Shown: piece after piece, positions 1-6,714 of the stretch
Numbering within the stretch: position 1 is the first letter of the stretch
How the letters are laid out: each line of letters starts with the position of its first letter
Source of the DNA: Pseudomonadota bacterium
GTDB taxonomy: Bacteria; Pseudomonadota; Gammaproteobacteria; Pseudomonadales; Oceanobacteraceae
DNA: 14,413 nt
NCBI GenBank assembly: GCA_023399105.1
Contig: JAEWQT010000136.1
Span: forward strand, 1-14,413
Direction of reading: 5' to 3'
The notes under the pieces: model-generated
Told to the model about the DNA's origin: nothing
The model's database searches: none
The model's input: only the letters and a program-made list of their open reading frames with translations
Made by a program: the position numbers and the translations under genes

Positions 1-320
1 AGGTTAAGGTCAGGCGGCGCTTTGTCCCACAGCGAGCGGCTTTTCAGCAATAACTGGTCGCTGCGGATGCTGTAGTAATGGCCGGAATAGACGCGCTGAT
101 AGACGGTACCCAACCGGTTGTCCTGCAGCTGCCACGTTTCGCTTAGCGGGTCGCGCTGTAAGGCGGCTATCAGGCTGTCGGCATCGTGCTGCAGCCGGCT
201 GAGCACATAGTGCCCCACCATCTGACGCACACCGTAATCGGCCAGCAGCAACAGCGGCAGCATCAACGCCAGCAGGCTGATCAGCCAATGGCGGCGCAGC
301 TGCTGCTGAATCGACCTCAT
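1..320 (-). CDS. Sensor histidine kinase, N-terminal part (partial)
   Basis: Only the first 106 codons are in the window; the gene continues past the left edge, so the kinase core is not visible. The start ATG (318-320) overlaps the stop of the upstream response regulator in an ATGA tetranucleotide, the usual coupling of a regulator-sensor pair. The protein opens with a short basic stretch (MRSIQQQLRRHW), then a transmembrane helix at about residues 12-28 rich in Leu, then a periplasmic segment. This segment contains a YSGHYYSI stretch and a KSRSLWD stretch, which recall the sensor domains of PhoQ/QseC-like kinases. By family it should be an inner-membrane kinase that phosphorylates Asp51 of the adjacent regulator. 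The signal sensed cannot be read from the sequence; the PepSY protein encoded two genes upstream is a plausible input. Family assignment is firm from context, subfamily only moderate. Confidence 0.85.
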   Translation of the reverse strand, partial: MRSIQQQLRRHWLISLLALMLPLLLLADYGVRQMVGHYVLSRLQHDADSLIAALQRDPLSETWQLQDNRLGTVYQRVYSGHYYSIRSDQLLLKSRSLWDKAPPDLN

Positions 321-988
321 GCGGTGGTCTCCGGCGCTAACTGGTAGCCCTGCCCGCGCCGGGTTTCGATAAAGTCTTTACCAAAGCGCTGGCGCAGGCG
401 GTTGATGTACACCTCCAGCACATTGCTGTCGCGCAGCTGGTCTTCTTCGTAGACGTGCTCGCTGAGGTGGGTTTTGGAATGTACCTGCTGCGGGTGCTGC
501 ATCAGATAGCGCAACAGTCGGAATTCAATGCCGGTGAGTGGCAGAGTACGGCCATCGGCGGTGGTGGCCTGTTGGCTGTCGGTGTTGAGGGTAACCCCAC
601 GCCAGTGCAGTTCATTGCTGGCCTGGCCCTGATGACGACGGCCAATGGCTTCCAGCCGTGCCAGCAGTTCGGCGGTATGAAAGGGCTTGCCCAGATAATC
701 ATCGGCGCCGGCTTTCAGGCCATCGACCCGCTCATGCCAGGCATCGCGGGCGGTCAGAATCAGCACTGGGGTGCGGTTGCCGGCAGCGCGCCAGCTGCGC
801 AGCACTTCCAGGCCGTTTTTACCGGGCAAACCCAGGTCCAGAATGATCAGGTCTGGCTGTAACTCGTTGCCCAGAAATTCACCGTCGATACCGTTATGGG
901 CCAGTTCTACCGCATAGCCAGCGCCCCGCAGCACAGGCTGCAGGGCGTCGGTTAAGTTGCGGTCATCTTCGATCAGCAACAGTTTCAT
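317..988 (-). CDS. OmpR/PhoP-family response regulator
   Basis: A 223-residue two-domain response regulator. The receiver domain (about 1-118) shows the acidic pocket E7-D8-D9, phosphoacceptor D51 in ILDLGLPG, T79 in LTARDAW, and K101 in GKPF. The C-terminal winged-helix DNA-binding domain (about 128-220) carries the family pattern LTGIEFRLLRYL and ends in ETRRGQGYQL. The LTARDAW...GADDYLGKPFH stretch resembles PhoP more than typical QseB. I chose ATG 986-988 because MKLLLIEDD is the canonical receiver start. The longer frame would add 13 unrelated residues and run back over the end of the PepSY gene. It lies 8 bp after that gene and overlaps the kinase gene by 4 bp, so it is part of one leftward operon. 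A direct repeat at 2023-2039 is a likely binding site. The ortholog name (phoP, qseB or other) is not certain. Confidence 0.93.
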   Translation of the reverse strand: MKLLLIEDDRNLTDALQPVLRGAGYAVELAHNGIDGEFLGNELQPDLIILDLGLPGKNGLEVLRSWRAAGNRTPVLILTARDAWHERVDGLKAGADDYLGKPFHTAELLARLEAIGRRHQGQASNELHWRGVTLNTDSQQATTADGRTLPLTGIEFRLLRYLMQHPQQVHSKTHLSEHVYEEDQLRDSNVLEVYINRLRQRFGKDFIETRRGQGYQLAPETTA

Positions 989-996
989 CGGCTGTC

Positions 997-1311
997 TCAG
1001 CGTTTTTTGATGTCGTCGTCCAGCCATTTGCCGGTATTGGCGTCGATTTCGGTTTCATGGCGGCGGCCTTCTTCATCCAGCCATTTCACTTCGTATACCC
1101 AGCGGCCGTCGTCGCGTTCCAGTTCGCTGTCGAGCAGTTTGCCGGTCAGGGGTTTGGCCTGCAGCAGGCTGTCGAGCGGCTGTACGATGCCGGCGTTGAC
1201 CAGCTGCTGAATCTCTTCCGCGCTGAAGTCGTCGCCAGCCAGTACCGGCAAGCTGAAGGCGCCAGTGGTCAGAGCGGCGGTTACGGCGGTGATTGATAAC
1301 AGTGTTTTCAT
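997..1311 (-). CDS. Periplasmic PepSY-domain protein
   Basis: A 104-residue protein with a clear Sec signal peptide: MKTLL, a hydrophobic Ala/Thr/Val/Leu stretch, and a probable cleavage site after ALPVLA-type residues near 25 (SLPVLA|GDD). The mature part begins with a charged helix (DDFSAEEIQQLVNAG). It then shows the PepSY pattern: LLDSELERDDGRWVYEVKWLDEEGRRHETEIDA followed by a NTGKWL turn, where a DG.W.YEV strand leads to an ID..TG..L strand. PepSY domains are known as small periplasmic modules, often beside two-component systems, and are thought to modulate partner proteins. Here the gene sits between cytochrome b561 (50 bp upstream) and the response regulator (8 bp downstream), so a role in tuning the sensor kinase or the cytochrome is plausible but inferred. 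A strong GGAGGA Shine-Dalgarno precedes the ATG. Confidence 0.9.
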   Translation of the reverse strand: MKTLLSITAVTAALTTGAFSLPVLAGDDFSAEEIQQLVNAGIVQPLDSLLQAKPLTGKLLDSELERDDGRWVYEVKWLDEEGRRHETEIDANTGKWLDDDIKKR

Positions 1312-1361
1312 AATGTCCTCCGGGACGTCAGTATGGTTTGGTTACCGGCTTACAGCCAGTG

Positions 1362-1979
1362 TCAGTGGTCGTTATCACGGCGCTGTTTACGGCCGTGGAT
1401 CATGGAACGCACCAGGTTTTCACGATGGTGCAGGCTGCTGAACAACACACCAGCAACGTGCAGGAACACCAGCGCCAGGGTGCTGTTGGCAAAGAACTCG
1501 TGGATTTCTTTCAATGTGTGGTCGTTAAACGAGGCCAGCCAGGTGCCTGCTAACGGCCCGGCCTGATCGTGCGCGCCTAGCGTGGCCATGCCGAACACAA
1601 TGGTGCCGGTCAGACTCAGTAACAGGGCAATCACCATCGCACCACCGGCCGGGTTATGGCCCAGATAGCGCGGTGCCTTGCCGGCCGGAATGGCTTTCAG
1701 ATAGGCCAGTACCGCACGCGGTGAGCGCACAAAGTCGGTAAAGCGTGCGTGTTTCGTACCGATCAGCCCCCACAGCAGGCGGAAGGCGATCAAACCGCCA
1801 ACGGCGTAACCGCTCCAGACATGGACGGTATCGGAGACATCTTCCGACAGGTAGGCGGTGAAGAAAAACAGAACCAGCGACCAGTGAAAAATCCGCACCA
1901 GCGGGTCCCACACGGGCACCCTGGCCGGTGAGGCGGGGCTGGCTGTAACAGGTTGATGGGATGGTATTTCGTTATTCAT
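1362..1979 (-). CDS. Cytochrome b561-family diheme membrane protein
   Basis: A 205-residue membrane protein of the bacterial cytochrome b561 / Ni-Fe hydrogenase b-type cytochrome family. After a Pro/Ala-rich cytoplasmic tail it shows VPVWDPLVRIFHW, the hallmark opening of the family. Four hydrophobic segments follow (about 27-45, 52-75, 110-132 and 160-182). Candidate heme-ligand histidines lie in the expected places: H32 (FHW), H53 (HVWSG), H160 (IHEFF) and H174 (LHVAG). The protein should pass electrons across or within the inner membrane between a quinol-type donor and a partner such as a soluble cytochrome. No such partner is encoded in the window. It is the first gene of the leftward cytochrome-PepSY-regulator-sensor operon and has an AGGAGA Shine-Dalgarno. 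The start is well supported by that site and the upstream promoter. Confidence 0.92.
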   Translation of the reverse strand: MNNEIPSHQPVTASPASPARVPVWDPLVRIFHWSLVLFFFTAYLSEDVSDTVHVWSGYAVGGLIAFRLLWGLIGTKHARFTDFVRSPRAVLAYLKAIPAGKAPRYLGHNPAGGAMVIALLLSLTGTIVFGMATLGAHDQAGPLAGTWLASFNDHTLKEIHEFFANSTLALVFLHVAGVLFSSLHHRENLVRSMIHGRKQRRDNDH

Positions 1980-2005
1980 AAGCGCTCTCCTCTGCAGCTG
2001 GGGCC

Positions 2006-2039
2006 AGAATAGAGCGCGAATGCTTAAACCAAGCTTAAT
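2006..2039 (-). promoter_or_regulatory. Probable promoter and PhoP/QseB-type box of the cytochrome b561 operon
   Basis: Read on the minus strand, ATTAAG (2039-2034), five bases, and TTTAAG (2028-2023) form a direct repeat with 11-bp periodicity. The phased 11-mers GCATTAAGCTT and GGTTTAAGCAT agree at 8 of 11 positions. Two tandem half-sites at this spacing are typical for OmpR-family regulators: PmrA/QseB boxes are YTTAAK-N5-YTTAAK, and PhoP boxes contain GGTTTA or TGTTTA. A weak -10 (TATTCT, 2011-2006) lies 11 bp downstream, so the box covers the -35 position, as expected for an activator-dependent promoter. Binding by the regulator encoded three genes downstream is inferred. Confidence 0.55.
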
Positions 2040-2052
2040 GCGGGCAGAGGTT

Positions 2053-2877
2053 TCAGGCGGTTTTGGTTAAATGGCCAAAGCCAATGGCGGATACCGCTTT
2101 GCCCATAATGGTTTCCGCGTAGAACACCTGCCCCGGCGCATCGCCGCCGGCTCCGGCAACCAGCATTAACGGCAATAAATGTTCTTCGCGCGGATGCACC
2201 TGGCGTGCGCCCGGTGCGTCATGCCAGCGTTCCAGCAACGCACTGCGTTCCGGTGCCGCTTGTGCACAACTGTGCTGCAGCCACAGGTCAAATGCCTGAG
2301 CCGCCTGATTATCGGCTTGGCTTTGGGGGTTAAAAAACGCCCGCAGATTGTGGTAGCTGAGGCCGCTGCCAATGATCAGCACGTTCTGTTCGCGCAGAAC
2401 TTGTAGCGCACGACCGGCGGCCAGATGCTCGGCGGGGTTCAGACCGGTTTTCAGCGACATCGCCAGCACCGGAATATCCTCATCCGGAAACGCCACTTTT
2501 AACGGAATAAACACCCCGTGATCCCAGGGCGCCTGGTTATCCACAGCTGCTGCAATGCCGGCTTCGCGCAACGTCTGCGCAGCCTGCTCCGCCAGTTCCG
2601 GTGCCCCCGGTGCGTTATAGGTGAGCTGATAGGTGTGCTCGGGAAAGCCGTAATAATCGTATTCCAGCTGCGGCTGCTCAGCGCCGGCAAAGGTAAAGAC
2701 CGGGGCTTCCCAATGCGCCGTGACCACCAGAATGGCCGTTGGTTTTTGCGGCAGGCTGGCTGGAATGGCGCGCAGCATGGCGGCCATGTTGTCCCACAGA
2801 TGCGGATCGCCCGGCCAGTCCATAAAGAAACAGGGGCCGCCGCCGTGGGGAATGTATAAAGACGGTTGTGGCTGCAT
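2053..2877 (-). CDS. DODA/LigB-type extradiol ring-opening dioxygenase (YgiD-like)
   Basis: A 274-residue class III extradiol dioxygenase of the LigB/4,5-DOPA-dioxygenase family, close in length to E. coli YgiD (about 271). These cytoplasmic, non-heme metal enzymes cleave aromatic catechol rings. Conserved histidines stand where the metal ligands and acid-base residues of the family lie: H11 (PHGGGP), H55 (TAHWE), H120 (WDHGVF), H176 (SGLSYHN) and H233 (REEHLLPL). The C-terminal FGH motif (GFGHLTK) is also present. I start at ATG 2875-2877 because it follows a GAGGT Shine-Dalgarno. An upstream ATG would add 12 residues and overlap the MFS gene. It lies 8 bp after the MFS transporter gene, whose stop overlaps this Shine-Dalgarno, so the two are probably translated together. 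The natural substrate is unknown; a link to the transporter's cargo is only an inference. Confidence 0.92.
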   Translation of the reverse strand: MQPQPSLYIPHGGGPCFFMDWPGDPHLWDNMAAMLRAIPASLPQKPTAILVVTAHWEAPVFTFAGAEQPQLEYDYYGFPEHTYQLTYNAPGAPELAEQAAQTLREAGIAAAVDNQAPWDHGVFIPLKVAFPDEDIPVLAMSLKTGLNPAEHLAAGRALQVLREQNVLIIGSGLSYHNLRAFFNPQSQADNQAAQAFDLWLQHSCAQAAPERSALLERWHDAPGARQVHPREEHLLPLMLVAGAGGDAPGQVFYAETIMGKAVSAIGFGHLTKTA

Positions 2878-2885
2878 ATCTGACC

Positions 2886-4055
2886 TCAGTGTTGTCTCTT
2901 GGCCGGAACCCACAGCATAAACACAAAGGCCCAGATCAGCGCGGCCAACCCCCAGATAAAGGTGGAACTCAGCGTTGCGCCGCCTTCAATGCCCAGTTTG
3001 GCCAGCCAGGGGCCCGTCAGCTGAGTAAAACCATACAGGGCAATCAGGGCTGCACTCAGGCGTGGCCCCTGGTGCGGGTGCAGAGTGCGGGCCAGTCGCT
3101 GGGTGAGTAACACCGACCCAATAAAGGAACCGCCCATCAGCACTGCACACAGGAACAGCCCGGTTTTAGGCTCCAGCACCAGCAGCGCCAGAATGCTGAT
3201 GGCCTGCATGGCGTAATTCCACAGCAGCGCCGGTTTATCCCCAATGCGTGCGCCCAGATGGTTCCACAGCCAGGTGGATGGCAGTGACGCCAGCGCGACC
3301 AGCAGCCAGGCACTGGGCACCATTTTGATATTCCAGTCGGCGGCTACGGCGGGCAGGAAGGTCATGGGCAGGATATAGCCGAGTCCGGCGCCGGCATAAG
3401 CCAGAAATAACGGCGTACTGGCGCGGTCCCACAGCGCCGAATGGTCATCATGGCCAGTCGCAAGCACCGGGCCATGCCCCGGCAGACGGGCCAGATACCA
3501 GGCACTCCAGAGTGCCAGGGGCAAGGCGAGCGCGGCGGCCGGAATCCAGCGATTGGCACCCTGCAGCCAGGCGCCGGTACTGTCGACCAGCAGGCTGGAA
3601 CCCAGAATGCCGACGCCAACGCCCAGGTACATCAGGCCGCTGTGGTGGGCTTTGCTTTGTGTCACCAGCCATTCCAGTACCAGCGCTGGCGCCAATACAA
3701 ACACCACGCCGTTGCCAATACCGTTTAACAGGCGCAATCCGGCCAGCAGCGGATAATAGGTGGCCCAGACCTGAATCAGGGTGATCAGGGCGTTGCCGAC
3801 CAGCATGCTCAGCAGAGCCTGGCGGCCGAAACCACGCTGGTACAAAAACAGCGCCAGCATGGCGCCGGTTAAATAGCCGATGTAGTTCCAGGTTGCCAGC
3901 GAGGCCGCCTGCGGCAGGCTGATCAGGCCATCATCGACCAGCAGTGGCAGCAAGGGGGTGTACACAAAACGGCCGAAGCCATGCACCACAATCAGTGCGG
4001 TGGCGGCGGCCAGAATGGGCCACCAATAGGAAGACGGCTGTGTGTTGGCGGACAT
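2886..4055 (-). CDS. YbfB/YjiJ-family MFS transporter
   Basis: A 389-residue inner-membrane transporter with about 12 hydrophobic segments. Its first helix region carries the signature of the YbfB/YjiJ branch of the major facilitator superfamily: HGFGRFVYTPLLPLL, then LPQAASLATWNYIGYLTGA. A repeat-two opening (FLAYAGAGLGYILPMTFLPAV) begins near residue 210. Members are uncharacterised or weakly characterised exporters or permeases, so no substrate is assigned. I start at ATG 4053-4055, which gives a normal short N-terminus (MSANTQPSSYWWP). The open frame runs another 98 codons upstream through low-complexity sequence and the CTCCCGT repeats, which is not credible protein. It is the first gene of a transporter-dioxygenase pair, transcribed away from rsmG, with a palindrome in its presumed promoter spacer. 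Confidence 0.92.
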   Translation of the reverse strand: MSANTQPSSYWWPILAAATALIVVHGFGRFVYTPLLPLLVDDGLISLPQAASLATWNYIGYLTGAMLALFLYQRGFGRQALLSMLVGNALITLIQVWATYYPLLAGLRLLNGIGNGVVFVLAPALVLEWLVTQSKAHHSGLMYLGVGVGILGSSLLVDSTGAWLQGANRWIPAAALALPLALWSAWYLARLPGHGPVLATGHDDHSALWDRASTPLFLAYAGAGLGYILPMTFLPAVAADWNIKMVPSAWLLVALASLPSTWLWNHLGARIGDKPALLWNYAMQAISILALLVLEPKTGLFLCAVLMGGSFIGSVLLTQRLARTLHPHQGPRLSAALIALYGFTQLTGPWLAKLGIEGGATLSSTFIWGLAALIWAFVFMLWVPAKRQH

Positions 4056-4086
4056 GATGAACCTGATGTGGTAGCTGAGAAGATGA

Positions 4087-4115
4087 ATGGTAGCCACTGG
4101 CCGGCCGGTGGCCAA
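4087..4115 (-). promoter_or_regulatory. Probable MFS-operon promoter with palindromic operator in its spacer
   Basis: On the minus strand TTGGCC (4115-4110) and TACCAT (4092-4087) are spaced by exactly 17 bp and each matches the sigma70 hexamers at 4 of 6 positions. The spacer coincides with an imperfect palindrome: plus-strand halves TAGCCACTGGCC (4091-4102) and GGCCGGTGGCCA (4103-4114), complementary at 10 of 12 positions. A palindrome of this size between -35 and -10 is the classical position of a dimeric repressor's operator. The regulator is not encoded in the window. Transcription would begin near 4080, leaving a leader of about 25 bases. Confidence 0.45.
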
Positions 4116-4145
4116 GGTGACTAAAGTGGGTTGACCGGCAAAACG

Positions 4146-4178
4146 CTCCCGTCTCCCGTCTCCCGTCTCCCGTCTCCC
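4146..4178. repeat. Heptanucleotide tandem repeat, CTCCCGT x about 4.7
   Basis: Four perfect head-to-tail copies of CTCCCGT (4146-4173) are followed by a partial fifth (CTCCC, 4174-4178). The array lies between the divergent MFS promoter and the rsmG start region and is non-coding under the start sites chosen here. It occupies the place where the -35 of the nearest candidate rsmG promoter would be. The low complexity and its position at a synteny break suggest slippage-prone DNA or a short dispersed repeat. Confidence 0.9.
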
Positions 4179-4180
4179 CG

Positions 4181-4189
4181 TGTTACCAT
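4181..4189 (+). promoter_or_regulatory. Candidate extended -10 for rsmG
   Basis: TG-T-TACCAT (4181-4189) resembles an extended -10 element (TGnTATAAT, hexamer 4 of 6). No -35 is recognisable 17 bp upstream because that stretch is the CTCCCGT repeat; a TTGACC at 4131-4136 is too distant. Transcription would start near 4196, giving a leader of about 26 bases before the rsmG ATG. This is a weak call made mainly by position. Confidence 0.3.
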
Positions 4190-4221
4190 CCGCGGCTTCC
4201 CCGAATAGCCCCGAGCCCTTT

Positions 4222-4875
4222 ATGACCCAGAGTGCCGAAGCCCTGCAGCAGCAGATTGCCGGCGGTGCCGCGCAGCTGAATATTGAGCTGAGCGCCGGCC
4301 AGTTGCAGCTGTTAAGTGAATACCTGCAGCTGCTGATCAAGTGGAACAAAGCCTACAACCTCACCGCCATCCGTGAGCCGGAGCGTATGGTGCCGCTGCA
4401 TCTGCTCGACAGTCTGGCCGTGCATCCTTATGTGCAGGAGGCGCAGAACATTATTGATGTCGGCACCGGCCCCGGCCTGCCGGGTATGGTGCTGGCGATT
4501 ATGAACCCGCACAAAACCTTCACCCTGCTCGACAGTAACGGTAAGAAAACGCGCTTTTTGTTTCAGGCGCGCACGGCGCTGGGGTTGGATAATGTGACCA
4601 TAGTGAACGATCGGGTCGAAGCGTATCATCCGGCCAATCCTTTCGATATGATCGTCAGCCGCGCCTTTGCCTCGCTCGCCGATATGACCCACTGGTGTCA
4701 GCATCTGCGTGCTCCGCAGGGGTGTTTTCTGGCGATGAAGGGCCAGTATCCGGCGGATGAAATCGCCGCCATTGAACAGCATTTCCGCGTTGCCGCCAGC
4801 TGGCCATTACAGGTACCGGGCGTCGACGCCGAGCGTCACCTGCTGCAATTAATGCCGGTGACGTCCAACGCATAA
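4222..4875 (+). CDS. rsmG: 16S rRNA (guanine527-N7)-methyltransferase RsmG
   Basis: A 217-residue class I SAM-dependent methyltransferase (older name GidB; E. coli about 207 residues) that methylates N7 of G527 in 16S rRNA, in the 530 loop of the small subunit. The N-terminal helices end in [13 protein letters not shown] and HLLDSL (60-65), both RsmG hallmarks. The SAM-binding loop is [10 protein letters not shown] (79-88), followed by [12 protein letters not shown], which contains the acidic residue for the SAM ribose and the conserved KKTRFL helix. The VSRAFASL motif lies downstream. I use ATG 4222; an in-frame GTG at 4180 would add 14 residues that lie in the presumed promoter and resemble no family sequence. 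No strong Shine-Dalgarno precedes the ATG. The gene is followed after 34 bp by parA, the usual order, but its usual upstream partner mnmG is missing. Confidence 0.97.
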   Translation: MTQSAEALQQQIAGGAAQLNIELSAGQLQLLSEYLQLLIKWNKAYNLTAIREPERMVPLHLLDSLAVHPYVQEAQNIIDVGTGPGLPGMVLAIMNPHKTFTLLDSNGKKTRFLFQARTALGLDNVTIVNDRVEAYHPANPFDMIVSRAFASLADMTHWCQHLRAPQGCFLAMKGQYPADEIAAIEQHFRVAASWPLQVPGVDAERHLLQLMPVTSNA

Positions 4876-4909
4876 CACAGGTTGCCGCAGGCAGTTAAGG
4901 AAGCAGATC

Positions 4910-5689
4910 GTGAGCAAGGTTCTGGCGATTGCCAATCAGAAAGGTGGCGTGGGTAAAACCACCACAGCGGTGAATCTGGCCGCTTCGCTGGCGGCGACCA
5001 AGCGCCGGGTGCTGCTGGTGGATCTGGATCCGCAGGGCAATGCCACCATGGGCAGCGGTGTGGATAAGCACGATCTGGAAATATCGCTGTACGACGTGCT
5101 CACCGGTCAGGCCCGCACGGCGGCGGCCGTGGTGAAAACCGGCGCGGCGGGTTTCGATCTGCTGCCGTCCAACGGTGACCTGACGGCCGCCGAAGTGGAA
5201 TTAATGACCCTGCCGCGGCGCGAAAGCCGGCTGCGCGAGGCGCTGGCCGAAGTGCGCCCCGACTATGATTACATCCTGATCGATTGTCCGCCGTCCCTGA
5301 ATATGCTGACCGTCAATGCACTGGTGGCCGCTCAGGGTGTGTTGATTCCGATGCAGTGTGAATACTACGCGCTGGAAGGGTTGAGTGCGCTGATGCAGAC
5401 CATTGAGTCGATTCAGACCACGCTGAACCCGAAGCTGGAAATTGAAGGTCTGTTGCGCACCATGTACGACCCGCGCAACAGCCTGACTGTGGATGTGTCG
5501 GCACAATTAATGAGCCATTTCGGTGACAAAGTGTACGGCACCGTCATTCCCCGTAACGTACGGCTGGCCGAAGCGCCCAGTCATGGTGTGCCGGTGCTGC
5601 TATATGACAAAGCATCCCGGGGCGCCGTGGCCTATCTGGCCCTGGCCGGAGAGATGAACCGCCGTACCCGTCAGGCCGCTGGTGCCTGA
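4910..5689 (+). CDS. parA: Chromosome-partitioning ATPase ParA (Soj)
   Basis: A 259-residue ParA/MinD-type ATPase of the short chromosomal (Soj) class, without the N-terminal helix-turn-helix of plasmid ParA proteins. It shows the deviant Walker A box KGGVGKTT (11-18) with both lysines, the switch region [11 protein letters not shown] around D40, and a Walker B-like YILIDCPPS near 118-126. ATP-bound dimers bind DNA non-specifically, and ParB stimulates hydrolysis, which drives segregation of the origin region. The GTG start at 4910-4912 is supported by AAGGAAG (4897-4903) about 6 bases upstream and by the family's N-terminus ([12 protein letters not shown]). It lies 34 bp after rsmG and 23 bp before parB, consistent with one operon. 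No anomalies were seen. Confidence 0.97.
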   Translation: MSKVLAIANQKGGVGKTTTAVNLAASLAATKRRVLLVDLDPQGNATMGSGVDKHDLEISLYDVLTGQARTAAAVVKTGAAGFDLLPSNGDLTAAEVELMTLPRRESRLREALAEVRPDYDYILIDCPPSLNMLTVNALVAAQGVLIPMQCEYYALEGLSALMQTIESIQTTLNPKLEIEGLLRTMYDPRNSLTVDVSAQLMSHFGDKVYGTVIPRNVRLAEAPSHGVPVLLYDKASRGAVAYLALAGEMNRRTRQAAGA

Positions 5690-5712
5690 CCGAGCATAAG
5701 GTTTAAGAACGT

Positions 5713-6642
5713 ATGACCAAAAGAAAACGCGGCCTCGGTCGTGGTCTGGATGCCCTGCTGACCAGTTCCCGCGCAGCGGCGGTGGCCACCCATGAAGATT
5801 CTGCCCCCGAGTTGGCCGCCGCTGACGCGGTGAATCCGGCAGTGGCTGGTAATCACGATGGCGAGCTGCGCCATCTGCCGGTGGAATGGTTGCAGCCGGG
5901 TAAGTATCAGCCGCGTAAAGATATGCAACCCGAAGCGCTGGAAGAATTAGCCGCTTCTATTAAGGCGCAGGGCCTGATGCAGCCGATCGTGGTGCGGCCA
6001 CTGGCGGGTGCCGATAAGCGCTACGAAATCATTGCCGGCGAACGCCGCTGGCGCGCCTCTCAGCTGGCGCAGCTGGAGAAAGTGCCGGCCATTATCCGCG
6101 ATGTGCCCGATGATGCCGCCATCGCTATGGCGCTGATTGAGAACATTCAGCGTGAAGACCTGAATCCGATGGAAGAGGCCAATGCGCTCTACCGTCTGCA
6201 GCACGAATTTGAGCTGACACAAATGGAAGTGGCGGAAGCCGTGGGTAAAAACCGTGCCACGGTGGCCAACCTGCTGCGCCTGATGAACCTGAACGAAGAC
6301 GTGAAACGCCTTCTGGAACACGGCGATATTGAAATGGGCCATGCCCGTGCCCTGCTTGGCCTGAGCGGTGGTGCCCAGAGTGAAGCGGCCGCGCAAGTCG
6401 TCAGTCGCGCCTTAACCGTGCGTCAGACCGAAGCGCTGGTGCGTCACCTGCAGGAAGGCAAAGGCAAGGATAAGCAGGCGCCGGCCCGCCCAGACCCGGA
6501 TATTCAGCGCCTGGAGCAGCTGCTGGGCGACAGACTGGGTGCCAATGTGGCCATTCAGCACAGTGCCAAAGGCAAGGGCAAACTGGTGATCAATTACAGC
6601 TCACTGGATGAACTGGACGGCATTCTGGCCCACATTCGCTGA
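5713..6642 (+). CDS. parB: Chromosome-partitioning protein ParB (Spo0J)
   Basis: A 309-residue ParB. The N-terminus MTKRKRGLGRGLDALL is the conserved ParA-contacting peptide. A variable linker (about 17-50) leads to the ParB/sulfiredoxin-like CTP-binding domain, with QPIVVRPL and the box GERRWRA (109-115), then ENIQREDLNPMEEA. The central helix-turn-helix (about 163-187, LTQMEVAEAVGKNRATVANLLRL) reads parS. The C-terminal dimerisation region (about 265-309) ends in YSSLDELDGILAHI. In this family ParB loads at parS as a CTP-dependent clamp, spreads, and stimulates ParA. No TGTTTCACGTGAAACA-like parS was found in the window, so the sites should lie elsewhere near the origin. AAGG about 12 bases upstream is a rather distant Shine-Dalgarno. 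Confidence 0.97.
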   Translation: MTKRKRGLGRGLDALLTSSRAAAVATHEDSAPELAAADAVNPAVAGNHDGELRHLPVEWLQPGKYQPRKDMQPEALEELAASIKAQGLMQPIVVRPLAGADKRYEIIAGERRWRASQLAQLEKVPAIIRDVPDDAAIAMALIENIQREDLNPMEEANALYRLQHEFELTQMEVAEAVGKNRATVANLLRLMNLNEDVKRLLEHGDIEMGHARALLGLSGGAQSEAAAQVVSRALTVRQTEALVRHLQEGKGKDKQAPARPDPDIQRLEQLLGDRLGANVAIQHSAKGKGKLVINYSSLDELDGILAHIR

Positions 6643-6714
6643 GCCAGATCAAACTTGCCAACCGGACACATCACCCTTTCTTGACAGTATCCGACCAATT
6701 ATTCACCCTCGGCG

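Noticed and set aside
989..1027. Earlier start of the response regulator (MAGRRHQKTLRQP extension)
   Set aside because: It overlaps the end of the PepSY gene and precedes the canonical MKLLLIEDD start of a receiver domain.
4180..4221. In-frame GTG start for rsmG at 4180, adding 14 residues
   Set aside because: The extra residues do not match RsmG proteins and the codon falls in the presumed promoter next to the tandem repeat. ATG 4222 gives normal length.
4056..4349. N-terminal extension of the MFS frame by up to 98 codons
   Set aside because: It would translate the CTCCCGT repeats, the palindrome and part of rsmG. The family starts shortly before the first membrane helix, matching ATG 4055.
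6681..6686. Perfect TTGACA as -35 of the atp promoter
   Set aside because: No acceptable -10 exists at 15-19 bp (the sequence there is CACCCT). The TTGAAG/TATAAT pair downstream is much better.
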